Assembly (NCBI GenBank): GCA_958298945.1
Contig: OY282606.1
Span: 57,797,920 to 57,861,919, forward strand
DNA: 64,000 nt
Source: Atherix ibis
Taxonomy: Eukaryota > Arthropoda > Insecta > Diptera > Athericidae
Direction: 5' to 3'
This document shows, in pieces, positions 35,575 through 47,110 of the stretch. The notes beneath the pieces were generated by a model. The model did no database searches, was not told the DNA's origin, and saw only the letters and a program-made list of their open reading frames with translations. How positions within the stretch are numbered: position 1 is the stretch's first letter; every line of letters begins with the position of its first letter. Both the position numbers and the translations under genes were made by a program.

Positions 35575-36841
35575 CGAGGGTCATTCAACAAGTACTAAGC
35601 CTACAAAAGAAAAACGAAAATTTTGGAAAGGTGGCAATTTATTTTTCCACATAATCTCCTTCAAGCTCGATACACTTGACCCAGCGATGCTCTAACTTTT
35701 TTAACCCGTCCAAAAAATACATTTTCTCGAGGGAAGCAAAATAGGCCTCCGTGGCGACGATGACCTCCTCATTCGACCCAAATCTATTCCCGGCGACGGC
35801 GAGTGATTTTTTCAGGTTTGGAAACAAAAAGTAGTCACAGGGGGCCAAATCTGGAGAGTACGGTGGATGGGGCAGCAATTCGTAGGGCAATTCGATCAAT
35901 TTGGCCATGGCGACGGCGGAGGTGTGAGCTGGTGCGTTGTCGTGGTGGAACAGCACTTTTTTCTTCGCAAAGCGGGCCGCTTTTTCTTCAATTCGACGTC
36001 AAATCGGCCCAATAAGTCAGCATTGGAGCGCCCCGTGATTGTTTTACCCTTCTCGAGGTAATCGATGTGGATCACACCTTTCCGGCCGATCGAACAGTCT
36101 TCGCCTTCTTCGGAGCACGTTCGCTGGGTGAAGTCCACTGTTTCGACTGTTCCTTGGTCTCTGGTGTGTACCAGTGAATCCATGTTTCGTCGACAGTCAC
36201 GAAACGACGCAAGAACTCCGCTGGATTGCGCTGAAACAGCGCCAAACACGTCGCCGATGTTGTCTCACGGTTGCGCTTGTTTTCCGGTGTGAGCAAACGC
36301 GGCGCCCATCGCGCCGACAGCTTTCTCATGCCCAGTTCTTCGTGTAGAATATGATGCACCGTTCCTACTGCGATGCCCACAGTCTCAGCTATCTCGTGAA
36401 CCTTCAATCGACGGTCTGCCAACACGAGATCCGTGGACTTTTTTAACGTTTTCCTCCGTAGCAGCCGTTTTCGGGGCACCTGGGCGTGACTCATCAAAAA
36501 CCGACGTGCGGCCACGAACAAACTCGTTGAACCAATTCTTGACGGTCGCCATCGAAGGAGAAGAGTCACCATAGACAGCATCCAAGCGATATTTGATTTC
36601 GCTGCGCGTTTTCCCTTCCAAAAACAAGAATCTAATCACCGAACGATATTGTTCTTTTTCCATTTTTGTGCAACCGACCGACACGCTCGCTTTCAAAGGC
36701 TCTCAAAACAAAACTAATAAAAGGAATCGACTGAAACTTTGACAGTAGGCTATTAAAAGAATGTACTGCACGATGGTAAATTTCTTTTGTGACAGTAGTT
36801 CCATCGGGCGGTGAGGCTAAGTACTTGTTGAATGACCCTCG
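35575..36841 (-). mobile_element. Irritans-type mariner, complete ends, frameshifted ORF
   Basis: The element is 1267 bp. Ends CGAGGGTCATTCAACAAGTA at both sides (inverted), with TA at 35573-35574 and 36842-36843. Minus-strand transposase in three or four frame pieces: MEKEQYRSVIRFLFLEGK and GDSSPSMATVKNWFNEF (36385-36696), then LGMRKLSARWAPRLLT and VTVDETWIHWYTPETKEQS with the first Asp (36072-36581), IDYLEKGKTITG (35896-36249), and HHDNAPAHT plus SPDLAPCDYFLF with the second and third Asp (35639-35956). All catalytic residues survive; only frameshifts inactivate it. Base composition is markedly more GC-rich than the flanks, indicating recent arrival. Confidence 0.88.
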
Positions 36842-36843
36842 TA

Positions 36844-37817
36844 TATGCTTTTCTATTTAAAAAGATTTGTTGAAAATTATAAACGATCCTCAGTCTTCTA
36901 TTATTGTAAATTAATCTTCTCAAATAGAAAATTTTAGTTTTGATTAATAAGATCATAAAAATTGACTTGGTTTTCTTATTTAATACCGATTATCCCACGT
37001 CCATGAAATTAATTTCTAACGATAATAGAAATTAGATTTTTAAAAATTTAAGAACACAAAGAATACGACATAAGTTCTTAAAAAACAGTATTTTTAATGA
37101 ATTTATATAACAATAACTACTATTAATTTAAATAATTTTAAATTATTTTATATAATTTTAATAAAGTACTAAAATTTTATAATTTTTTTTATCTGTCAGC
37201 ATACTTTAAATAGAGATAATGCATTGTTAATTATAAAAATTCTTATCAAAAGTTGCTTACGAATATCCTTAAAAATTAGTGATTATAAAAATTTGTAGGA
37301 AACTTTTTTTTAAATTGTAACAGTTTTCTCAAGAAGACATGTTGAATTAACTTTTTTGGATATTTTGGTACTTAAAATCAAACATTTTATCCCGAACTTA
37401 CCATATATAATTAAATTGTAGAATAAAACTAGTCTTAATTACACTGCTAATAAAATTTTAATTTATTTCAAACAGAAGATAGTTTTAATTTATTTTATAA
37501 TTATTTATAAAAGAATTTCTTCAATTACTTTAATACCCTTACTTAAAAAATATCTACAATTAAAAAGTATTATTTGCAATGGCTTTCAATAAAGTTTATT
37601 TTCACATTATTTTTATTTATAGAAAATTTACTTGAAAAATCTGCACACAAAAAATAACCAAAATTTTTTGAATACTGAAATATTAAATAGAAATAAAAAA
37701 AATACTATTATTTTATTAATTAAAGATGCAAATATATTGTAAATAGTATTTATTATTATTTAATAAAACAAGTGCAAGAGAACAATTTTTACTATAGTAA
37801 ATAATGTACAACTACTT
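36844..37817. other. Intronic AT-rich spacer
   Basis: Nothing recognisable. Confidence 0.45.
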
Positions 37818-38500
37818 ACAATGTGTGGCAGAAAAGTAACTGAGTTATTTTGCAATAATTTTATTTTATAATTATATATAAATGTTATACTCTTAAATAT
37901 TGTTTCCTTGGGTAATTGTATATTGGCAGAGGCATTGTTTTCACTCTTCATTATAATGCTAGAAGGCTTCAATTGAAATTAACCTCAGCTCCTCGGTTAC
38001 ACTCCTTTGGTTGTTATCGATAGTACCAAGATGACATCTTTTCAAATTTCTTTTTATTTTGAGGAACAAAAAAATGTCTCACGGACTATGAATAAGGAAG
38101 CTGGGGAACCACAAAAATCCTTTTTTTTTAAAAAACAGATTATAAAGATGGCCGAGTGCTGAAAGTGTTGGCATGGTGACGTATCGAAGTATTTGTATTA
38201 CCCGATCTGATGCAAAGAATGTTTTTTTAAGCATCAAGGACGTCTTTATAATAAACTTTATTGATAGTTTGGGCTGAAGACACAAGAATCCTCATTCAAT
38301 CTTTATTTCCTGCAGTTTTTGATGTTAAAGGTCTCTCTAAGCAAGGTTCAGCTTCCACTGCTTTTTGGTCCTCTAAAAATGATTTATGTCAAATATTTTC
38401 GTAAGTCAATCCCACGGATTTTAAAGCTTAACATAAAATTTAATTGCATATTGTTGCTCCAAATTTTGCTGACCCATTTTTCATAACGTACTACTTCAGT
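37818..38500 (-). mobile_element. Internally deleted mariner remnant (family W, copy 3)
   Basis: The + strand text parallels the 30 kb copy (attggcagaggcattgttt, then cttcaattgaa, then tcggttacactcctttgg). The end near 37818 (tgtggcagaaaagtaactga) resembles the end near 8695. Highly decayed, no open transposase frame. Confidence 0.5.
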
Positions 38501-39420
38501 ATTTCAATACATCTTTATTTATCACGGAAAGTCTTCAGTGCTGCCCGATCGCTCTCAGTAATGCCTGTCTTATTAATAGTCAACAAAATAAGTAATTTAA
38601 AGTTTATTTTTATTATATTTCACTACTTTAATCAAATATAATTCTCAAATTAATACACACGAGTTCATAGAAAAGGCATAATTTGCAAAACAACTTAAAA
38701 GGAGGATTGACCAACTATAAATTTTACTTGAAAAATTTCTTAGGTTTCATCTTAGTCAGGCTGAGTCTACACTTATACAATATATTAACTCATCTTCAAC
38801 AAAACGCAGGACTCTTGAATCAAGACTATAAAGCTATAAACCATACTAAAAACATTTATTTCTAAAAATAAATGTGAAAACTCATTTAGATTTCGCTACT
38901 ATTCACCGGCACTGAAACTTACAGTAATGGAAAACCTCTTTTTTGAAGACAACATATAAAGCGGCTTACTAAATCAACAGTGTAGTATGGTGCTTGAATC
39001 TTTCTGATATGTGGTTACTTTTCGTATAAAAATTATAATGAGATTCGAAAACTACAAGATCATTTTGGAAAAAATCATGCTTCATTATACGACATGAAAA
39101 ATACCGCAAATTTAGAGAATAATTTCAACATAACATTAACTCAGCTCGAGGAGCAAAATAAAAGGCCATTATAATATAAGACCATTCAGTGTTTTAGAAA
39201 AGGCCATTATAATTCTCAAAAATAAGCCACAACTGCTAACCAAATGGTAAATAACACCTTTAGTCATTCGTGAAATACAGACTGGACAATTGGTGAAAGT
39301 TTTCTTTTGAAATATTCGCTAACCATTATTCAACCAGGATAACCTTATCGAAATAATGGGCACGGAAACTACTCAATATTCGAATATGGCTTTTTACCAT
39401 CAAATATAATTTACATTTCA
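38501..39420. other. Intronic spacer
   Basis: No gene. A 16-bp word, aaaggccattataat with its neighbour base, occurs twice near 39160 and 39205. Confidence 0.4.
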
Positions 39421-39610
39421 GCATCCAGTCGCAACTCATTTGTTCTGCTTGTGATGTTCAACTTACACATACTATCGCTCATCTTCTCGACGAAATGTCA
39501 CCTTACCCAGAATTTCTTTTCTAATGAGCTTTTCTCCAATGTGAAGCTTTTTTATACCTCAATGCCTTTCGAACGTCTTGTTGGCTCCAGTTTATGTCGC
39601 TGCATCATGG
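39421..39610 (+). mobile_element. Probable LINE 3'-ORF fragment
   Basis: The plus strand near 39420-39510 reads LICSACDVQLTHTIAHLLDE, matching the P.C..C...LT..HIL..C segment at the C-terminus of several non-LTR elements. Short and broken; the clade is not assignable. Confidence 0.35.
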
Positions 39611-40689
39611 TACCTGTCTCATATGCTTAACACCTGAAAAATAAAAAAAACAAACAAAATCATCGCATAGATTTACCTACTTCTTAGAAATAAAAAATTA
39701 TTTCGATTTTTCATTTATTAATATTTAATACCTTTGAAAAAGAAATATTATAACAATTATTTCTCATCTAATTATATCGGTCACACATGAAATAGTAAAT
39801 TTTTCCGCAAGAAAATGTACTATCAAAATAATTTTACTGGAGAATTAACTGAGTTGGTAAGCGTTTAAACAATGCACCACTAACAATCTGTCATCAAAAT
39901 GGCAAAACTTTCACTCGAATTACTCAAATCGGAAATCTATTAATAATAATAGTTACCTACTGTAAGCACATCTAAACAAGAAAATGAAATTTAACGTGTG
40001 CTTCAAATCCACGATTATGCGATTTTCTGCATTAATTCACAAGTGAAGAATATTATCTGTACTGTAAGTTATTTTCCATTTGCCATTTCTTCTTAAGTAA
40101 TCTTACTATATTTTCATTGAATGTGTTATGCATTTAAACGATTCCGGTAGGCTATGAAGATATACTATTAAGTTCCATTATAATCTGCTTTATGTTACTT
40201 GCAACAAGTTGCATCGATAACAGCATCGATAATTCAAGTATTTTCATAGCATATATTTTATCTGTATCTACTTATTTATGAAGAAAATGTGGCTTTTGAC
40301 TAGTTATATCTTCACAAATTGAATCACAAAATTGTATAATTTATTACAATCCAGAAAATTACGTTCAAGAGAGAGATTAATTAAAATTGTATGCTTTACA
40401 ATTTTTAAGTGGGTTTCAGCTTTTAAATTATACACACATACATGACGAAATAATTTGATAATAGTTAATGGCATAGAGAAAGTGTCATTGCATTTTATTA
40501 AAGATTTGCGAATCCAGATTATGGCATCACACATAATGTGACAAATCGGAATACATGATGAATACACAATTCATGTTGATGGGTGCTATGTTACACATAT
40601 GTACACATATAGTTATTTTGGATCATTTTTGAGAATAATTAAGTGACTATTGAGCAATTAATTGTGGTCATATCACATATGGTATGTAT
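39611..40689. other. Intronic AT-rich spacer
   Basis: Nothing recognisable. Confidence 0.4.
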
Positions 40690-41140
40690 GTACTGTTGAT
40701 GGTTGTTGTTGTTTGTAAGGTCCCTTAGACATGTGCCAGGGGCCAACTTCATAGCGCCACGACCGTGAGGCCATTTGGCGACTTCATAGTACGTGTGGAA
40801 AGTTATCTGAGAGAGACTGGTCTGTGGTGAGTAGTATGGAATATTAAGAATTTTGTTATATTTTGTGGAGCAGATTAGTATGTTGTAGAAGTTTAAATAG
40901 GCGACTAGGGAATGTAGTTGTTGGGTCCAGGAGCTCAATAATGGGAGGAATCCTGCTCACGAATTCATGCTTGGTTATGTGACATTCCTGTAGAATATGG
41001 ATGATAGTGAAATGGGTGCCACAGATTGGCATAAGGGACGATTAGTGTTGCCAAAAAGGAAATTATGAGTAAGAGCAGTATGTCCAATCCGGACTCTGAG
41101 GAGCTTCCGCGCCCAGAATTTTGGTATGGATGTTCAATAC
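40690..41140 (-). mobile_element. LINE 3' end, I-like, with CAA-type tail
   Basis: The minus strand starts LLRVRIGHTALTHNFLFGN, then PLCQSVAPISLSSIFYRN (decayed P.C..C..PLTV.HIL), and ends with ATGLAPGTCLRDLTNNNN-like text (WPHGRGAMKLAPGTCLRDL). It finishes in an aacaacaacaacc repeat near 40700. A 3' end with a simple-repeat tail instead of poly(A) fits the I group. 5'-truncated. A cousin lies at 59.2 kb. Confidence 0.55.
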
Positions 41141-43499
41141 ACTGGTTTATTGGTGGTTATCCAATGAGTCGACAAAAATGAAAATTTAATTTGTAAAGCT
41201 ATGATTATGAAGCCACTTGGAAACTGATAGCCTTCATAATAAAGATGACCGAAGTAAATTTAGAAGAACCATTTAAATATAATTCAGTTATTTGTTATTT
41301 GTTGAGTTCAGCAGCTACATAATCGGAGGAGTCTCACTCAAGTAGTAATTCTGGGTGTGGCATATGGTAATTAGCATGATGATCAATATAATCGATATTT
41401 GTTACTAAAACAAGTCATTGCTAATGCAGTTTCTAAATTTTTAGTAAAATCATATCAAAGGAGATAATCGATCAGGCCCTTCATTAAGCAAAAAACCAAC
41501 ATGACCTGAGACTTTGAAGCTAAGGTGCTATTATGCGATTGCCAGACTCTGTGTTATGTTTTGTTTGGGAAAAAACTACTTGGAAACCATGGTGGGGGAC
41601 TAGAGAAGAGTAGGAGGTAAAAGAAAAGATAACGGAATATGAACGTGAAGTTTAACAGGAGTACAGCCAATATTGACGGTACTCAGAGAACACTTTTCAC
41701 TGCTATTGGCATGCTTGCTGACTAGCTTGCGATGTTTTTGGTAGAATGGGGGGGGGGAGGTGTTTTTAAGTTCGCAGTGAAGGTATTTTTTATGTCACCT
41801 CCAAATAAAAATAAAAAATCATGGCAGAAAACGTACAGTTCTAATAGGAGACGCCAAAAGGTGTTAAGTTCTCTCTGGGATGGGAATAAAAAACGAATAT
41901 AAAAAAAATTACTATCAAAAGGAATAAAAATGTTTGGTAAAGAAAGGTAGGAATGGCAAGGTACAAAAAATTAGGAAAGGGATGAAATTTGAAAGAGAAG
42001 AAAGAAATAAAGAAGAAATAAAAATAAAGAGAGAAGAAATACAAAAAAAAAGGAAAAAGAAGGGGAGAATAGAGAGATTTTTACAAAAAAATGGTTAGAG
42101 AGAGAGAGAGAGAGAGAGATTTTGGTGGCAGAGAGCTTAGATGGTAGGCCATTATCCCAAATAAACCTTGGCAAACATGTTTGGAGTGCCCTTTTTGTTC
42201 ACTACGATGCTTTTCCTCTCACATGTAGTTCATCGATGAAGGCAACCGAACAAGGCTCGAATAATAAAAATTATGCATACATACGAGTTTTTTATTTTAT
42301 TTTTATAAAAAAAATAAAATATTATACATAATGTTCTATTAATTTATATTATTTGCTTTTGTAATTAATATCAGGGAAGAAGTTACTATTTAAATTATAT
42401 ATGTGTATATTTTTTTCTATTTTGTTTTAATTGTAAATAATATAATTTATGTAATTTGTTTTATTTTAAAAACAATTTTCTTTTATTACTCATATTTAAC
42501 ATACTTCGATTAGAAATTTGTAACCAACTGGATTTTTGCCAGTTTTTAAAAAACAAATTAAAATCAAATAAATTATATTATATTAGTTTTAAATGAACGT
42601 ATTTTTGTGCAATATTTTTTTTTTGTATAATGTTTTTCTTTCTAACTCATTCATTTAATTTTGTTTGCATCATATTTGTTTAGTCCAGCATGGAAATAAT
42701 TTGAAATTGGTTTCATTTAATAAAATTTCAATATGGGCTTTCCCATTATTTATACTAAACTTATTTTAATTTAATTCGAATTCTTATTGTTGATTTTTTC
42801 AATAATTTTTAATTCTGTACAACTACTATACGTTTTTTTTTTTAAAGTTTGTTTTTAATTAAATATATTATATACATTGTATTATTATTATTATTTTCTT
42901 GTATTTGATCATAAATATATTTACTTCAATATACACAGGCATACAATTTAATAATTTGTATTGTTGTTTAATTGTTTTTTGAATGGTTTTCTTCTCACTA
43001 TTTATAGCAAATTGTCTATAACAAATTGAATGGATTGGCATGTGTTCAATTAAATCCCATATTAAATGACTACAATATGAGGAATCTTATTCTTACTCTT
43101 TTAAATTTGTATTTATTTTATTGTATTTTTGTTTTGTTGTAAATTGTTCAAATTTGTTATTTTTATAATGTATTTTCTTCATGTATTATTATTTAGTTGT
43201 TTATCATTATTTATTGATTTCTTTTAAATAAATTTATATATACATATTTTTACTTAATAAAGAATATTAGTTTTCGTTGCTTCTTTATAATTTTTTTCTA
43301 TGTTTTTTTCTTTCTAAATCTTTGGTTTATTTTCTATAATAATAACTGAAAAGGAAAAATTGCTTTCTCTTTGTTGGTTACTTGCGGTCCCGTATCTCTT
43401 TCATTGCATCTCTAATATGAGTGGGTTTGGGTTTCTATATACAATTTGGTAATTTATTCTTATTTTAGTTTTTTTTTCATATCTAAAAAATAAAAACAG
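41141..43499. other. Intronic spacer with purine-rich and GA tracts
   Basis: No gene. It contains a G-run (about 41747-41758), a purine-rich stretch at 41870-42118 and a (GA)11 microsatellite at 42097-42119, then A/T-rich sequence. The open frames at 41841-42174 on the minus strand are low-complexity products of the purine tract. Confidence 0.5.
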
Positions 43500-43566
43500 A
43501 AAAGCACTACGGCAACAATAGAATAAATTTCTAAAAATTATATTCTATTGTTGCCGTAGTGCTTTT
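43500..43566. repeat. Perfect 26-bp hairpin
   Basis: Arms 43500-43525 and 43541-43566 are exact reverse complements (left arm aaaagcactacggcaacaat and on) around a 15-nt loop. The arms are much less AT-biased than the surroundings. No transposon ends or target duplication seen. It sits in the intron on the gene's sense strand. Confidence 0.9.
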
Positions 43567-43749
43567 TTGTCTTTATTATTAAACGTACATTTGTGTTTTT
43601 TTAATATTTTATTTTGTAGCAATTTTTTACATGGTGATAAATTTATTTCGAGCAAGTAATATAAAGTATCAATAATAGAGTCAGTTAATTCAAATACGCA
43701 CACTTTGTATAAATAATATATTGAATAAAATTATTTCCCTTTTTTTATA

Positions 43750-45052
43750 AAGGGTTTTCGAATAAGAGTGATATGATTTCCTTTTCCAAAAAAAACCACA
43801 CTAATTGTTAAGGAAATTCAAATGTTTTTTATTTAATGTGAAGTACAATCGATACAATTAAGTTCTAAATAAAACGTCATTCAAATAGCCCCTACGACTT
43901 CTTTTGCAGGAACGAATTCGATGAACCCAATTTTCGAGCACTTTTTCCACTAAATCAAGTCATATGTCATATGTTAAATAGCACGTTCAATATTGACTTC
44001 TTAAGCTTGAAGAGAGTCTGGTTTATTGCTAATGTCCAATGACTTCAAATAACCCCACAAGAAATAGTCGAATGGTGTTAAATCACAACTTCTTGGAGGC
44101 CATTCAATGCCACAATTTCTTGAAAAAATCGAATCTCCAAACTTTTCTGGCAATAATTCGGTTGTTGCACGTGCTGTGTGGCACGTATCCCCGTCTTGTT
44201 GGAACCAGATCTTGTTAAGATCAACTTCTTCCAATTTCGGCAATAAAAAGTTGGTTATCATCGATCTATACCGCTCTCTATTGACATTAACGGTGTTACC
44301 AGCTTCATTTCGAAAGAAGTACGGAGCGATGAATACACCAGACCAAAATACATACCAAACTCTTAATTTAGGTGAATGTAATGGGTGTTCATGAATAATT
44401 TGTGGATTTTCTTCGCACCAGAATCGACAGTTTTGTTTATTTACCGCACCACTCAGATGAAAGTGAGTCTCATCGGAGAAGATGATTTTCTTTAAAAAAT
44501 CGTTATCGTTTTCAAGTTGTTCCAAGACAAAATCAGCAAATTCACAACGTTTACGATGGTGCAATGGCTTCAGTTTTTGAGTGATAGCAATTTTATACGG
44601 CTACAAATCCTTTCTCAAAATCCGCCAGGTTATGGTTTGAGACAGTTCCAATTCTTGAGAACGTCTTGGAATCGACAAATTGCGGTCTTCAGCAACACTT
44701 GCCTGAACGGCGGCAATATTTTCATTAGTGCGAGCGGTTTTTTATCTTATTGGTACTTGAACATTATGTAAAGAAAATGTACGCTCGAAATTTTTAACAA
44801 TCCGACGAATAGCGAGCACAGTTGGACGATTATTACGACCATAAAATGGCAAAAGCGTACGAAAAGTTGCAATTGGAGAACGATTATTTTGATAATAAAA
44901 TTGAATAATTTGTAAACGTTGTTCTTGTATATATCTATCTATGATAAAATTGTAAACATTACTGAATACAATCGAAAAAAAAGACAGATCATGACATATT
45001 ACAAGTGGCCGAAACGTCACTTATAAATCATATCAATCTTATTGGAAAACCC
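43750..45052 (-). mobile_element. DD41D-type Tc1/mariner element with both ITRs
   Basis: About 1.3 kb. The left end aagggttttcgaataagagt and the inverted right end (gggttttccaataagattga) match over about 28 bp with few differences. TA sits at both edges (43748-43749 and 45053-45054). The transposase is on the minus strand in broken frames: N-terminal FYYQNNRSPIATFRTLLPFY (44742-45020) and the catalytic core at 44001-44564. It is the best-preserved representative of the DD41D family whose remnants are scattered through the window. Confidence 0.85.
44001..44564 (-). pseudogene. DD41D transposase catalytic domain, partial frame
   Basis: A 187-residue frame holding all three catalytic acids: FSDETHFHLSG (first Asp), IWFQQDGDTCHTARATTELL (second) and RSCDLTPFDYFLWGYLKSL (third). 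Forty-one residues separate the second and third, the spacing that defines the rosa/Visitor-like DD41D group. The N-terminal HTH half (about 150 residues) lies in other frames upstream and the C-terminus ends early at a stop after SLQA, so it cannot make a full enzyme as it stands. Confidence 0.82.
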
Positions 45053-45264
45053 TACATTTAAGTAATGATAATTTTTGTATTGTTTTTATTCCCCACCGAT
45101 AAGAAATATAAATTTTTCTTGATTTGTTTTTTTTTTTAAAATAAACTATATTAATTTCTGCTCAAAAATTGCGTATATTTTTGAACATGTTGAATTTTAA
45201 ACACTTGCTTTTTTTTAATATTATAAATTTTTAAAACAGTATTAGTATTTTTTTTCTTTTAAAA

Positions 45265-45880
45265 TAGGCTTACCATATTTCGTTTTAAGGAAAAGAGTAT
45301 TTTCCTGATAAGTTCTGCTAAAAAAGAGTACAAAAAGGATACAACATGAAAACCGTTCAAATAATATAGGAATTTATAACAATTTTATTTATAATTATTA
45401 TTCTATTTAAATGAAACAAAAAAGTATAAAAATACATAGGAACACATTCAATCCGTTAATTAAAAAATAATTTTTAATTCAGTCTGTTTTAGATTTTATA
45501 ACCTGTATTCTTTATAGGTTTTTGTTTCGTTTACGGTAATTTAAAATTATATTTGTCACTGCTCCGGACTTTTGCCAGCAAACCTTTATCTTTTAGACAA
45601 AGTTCATAAAATTCCGCGAACTCCAAATGTTTGAAATTAAATTGTACCAGAATCAGAAAAGATTCTGGTATCTGTGATGTTTTTTGACGTAAACATGTCT
45701 TTACTACTTTTTATTCATTAAAGTTAAAGCTATTATACAATGGAGTTTGAGGCGCAAATGTTTTTTCTTTTTATAAGTAATATAAAAAAAAGAGTACAAA
45801 CTCAGAAAAGTGGAGAGTACATAGTTTTGTAGGTCAAAAAGAGTACTTGTACTTTTAAAATAGTATGGATGGTAAACCTA
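45265..45880. mobile_element. hAT-like non-autonomous element (MITE)
   Basis: 616 bp. Terminal inverted repeats TAGGCTTACCATA and TAGGTTTACCATC (reverse complement of the right end) differ at two of 13 positions. They are flanked by an 8-bp duplication with one mismatch (ttttaaaa at 45257-45264, ttctaaaa at 45881-45888), as expected for hAT. The interior repeats gagtac words and has no transposase frame. Confidence 0.65.
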
Positions 45881-45888
45881 TTCTAAAA

Positions 45889-46749
45889 TCAACAATATCA
45901 GTTTATATTGAATGCAGGAAAAAGAAATGTTCACAAAATTTTAATGACCACGTTCAGGCCAAGAGGCTTTGTGCTCTCCTCCAAGAAGAAGCTTGTCCAT
46001 AGCATTCAATGCCCGTAGCACTAGCACGGTTATGGTCACATTACATCATATAGCGTGCCGTTAGCTTATTTGCCCAATCTCATCAAGCCAAGTAGAAGCT
46101 ATCTGGTAGATAAGCCTCCGGTTATATGGTCACGCAGTTGAATTGCGAGCAGCACGAAGTTTACCGAAATTGAACTACTCGAACACCTGACCGGGAGTTG
46201 CCATAACATCTGACAACGTTTGCATATTTTTGACGTAAAATTTACCATAAAAGCTTTTACTTGCGAACGTTGTCAGACTAGATCATATTCAAACTACTTG
46301 AAGGCTGTCAAAATTTGATGAAATCTGGCAATCGTGTGATCACTTACCAAATAGTGTGTCCGATAATGCCTTATTGTTAGCTGATTGCCTGACAGCCATA
46401 TATGTGCAAACTATGCAAATTCTGACAATCGTCTAATCGTACCTTAACTCTTTGTTATGGCATCCAAGAAACTGGCCTAGGCCTGCTAGTTGAAATAATT
46501 CCGCATGTTACACTTTTACCTTGTGATCTTCAAACGTGGTGCTCTCAACATAATTCGTTTCATCTGCCCGATACCATCACTCCATCAAAGGTAGAGCCAC
46601 TTATTCTTTAACTACAATAAGTGTAGGAGAGGCCGCTCCTGTAGGCTGTTGAACCTAATTTTTACAGTAATTGAACATGTGTAAGATATATAGATTTATT
46701 GTCTATATTTTATACATATTTACTGCTAAAAAATAGGAACATATTAAGA
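45889..46749. other. Intronic segment with a possible MITE
   Basis: Less AT-rich than its neighbours. 46199-46462 is bounded by inverted TGCCATAACA and holds nested inverted copies of tctgacaacgtttgc (46209-46223 and 46263-46277) and variants near 46325 and 46426. It could be a small TIR element, but no target duplication is evident. Confidence 0.35.
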
Positions 46750-47110
46750 TACAAATATTCATTAATATGGAAAGTTATGGGAAGTAAACATCCATTTAAG
46801 TGTCTCCTCTTCGGGTGCATATAAGTACCATATATATAAGTTTAACATATCGCTAGTGATGCTCAATGGATGGTTATAGGCAGGAAAGTTGTATTTCTTT
46901 CTGTATTTTTTGGAAAGACAAAAATTAAACACAGTCACATCAAAAACATATGAGACCCTAGAAGCACGATGAATAAGACTATAACAATCATAAAAGGGAG
47001 AGTTCCACAGTTCTAGTCTGTAAGTCCATATGGGTTTTGTTAGAGGAATGTATAAAAATTATTTAGTTCTAGTTTTTGAAGTCGTATTATCTAGGTACAG
47101 TCTTCTAGGT
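46750..47110 (-). mobile_element. Non-LTR reverse-transcriptase thumb remnant
   Basis: The minus strand at about 47010-47055 reads LYIPLTKPIWTYRLELWN, close to the LYKTLIKPIWTYGIELWG motif downstream of the reverse-transcriptase core in jockey-type LINEs. The following frame is decayed. No other domain is legible. Confidence 0.45.

Noticed and set aside
41841..42174. Phe/Ser-rich membrane-like frames on the minus strand
   Set aside because: Low-complexity translation of a purine-rich and GA-repeat tract.
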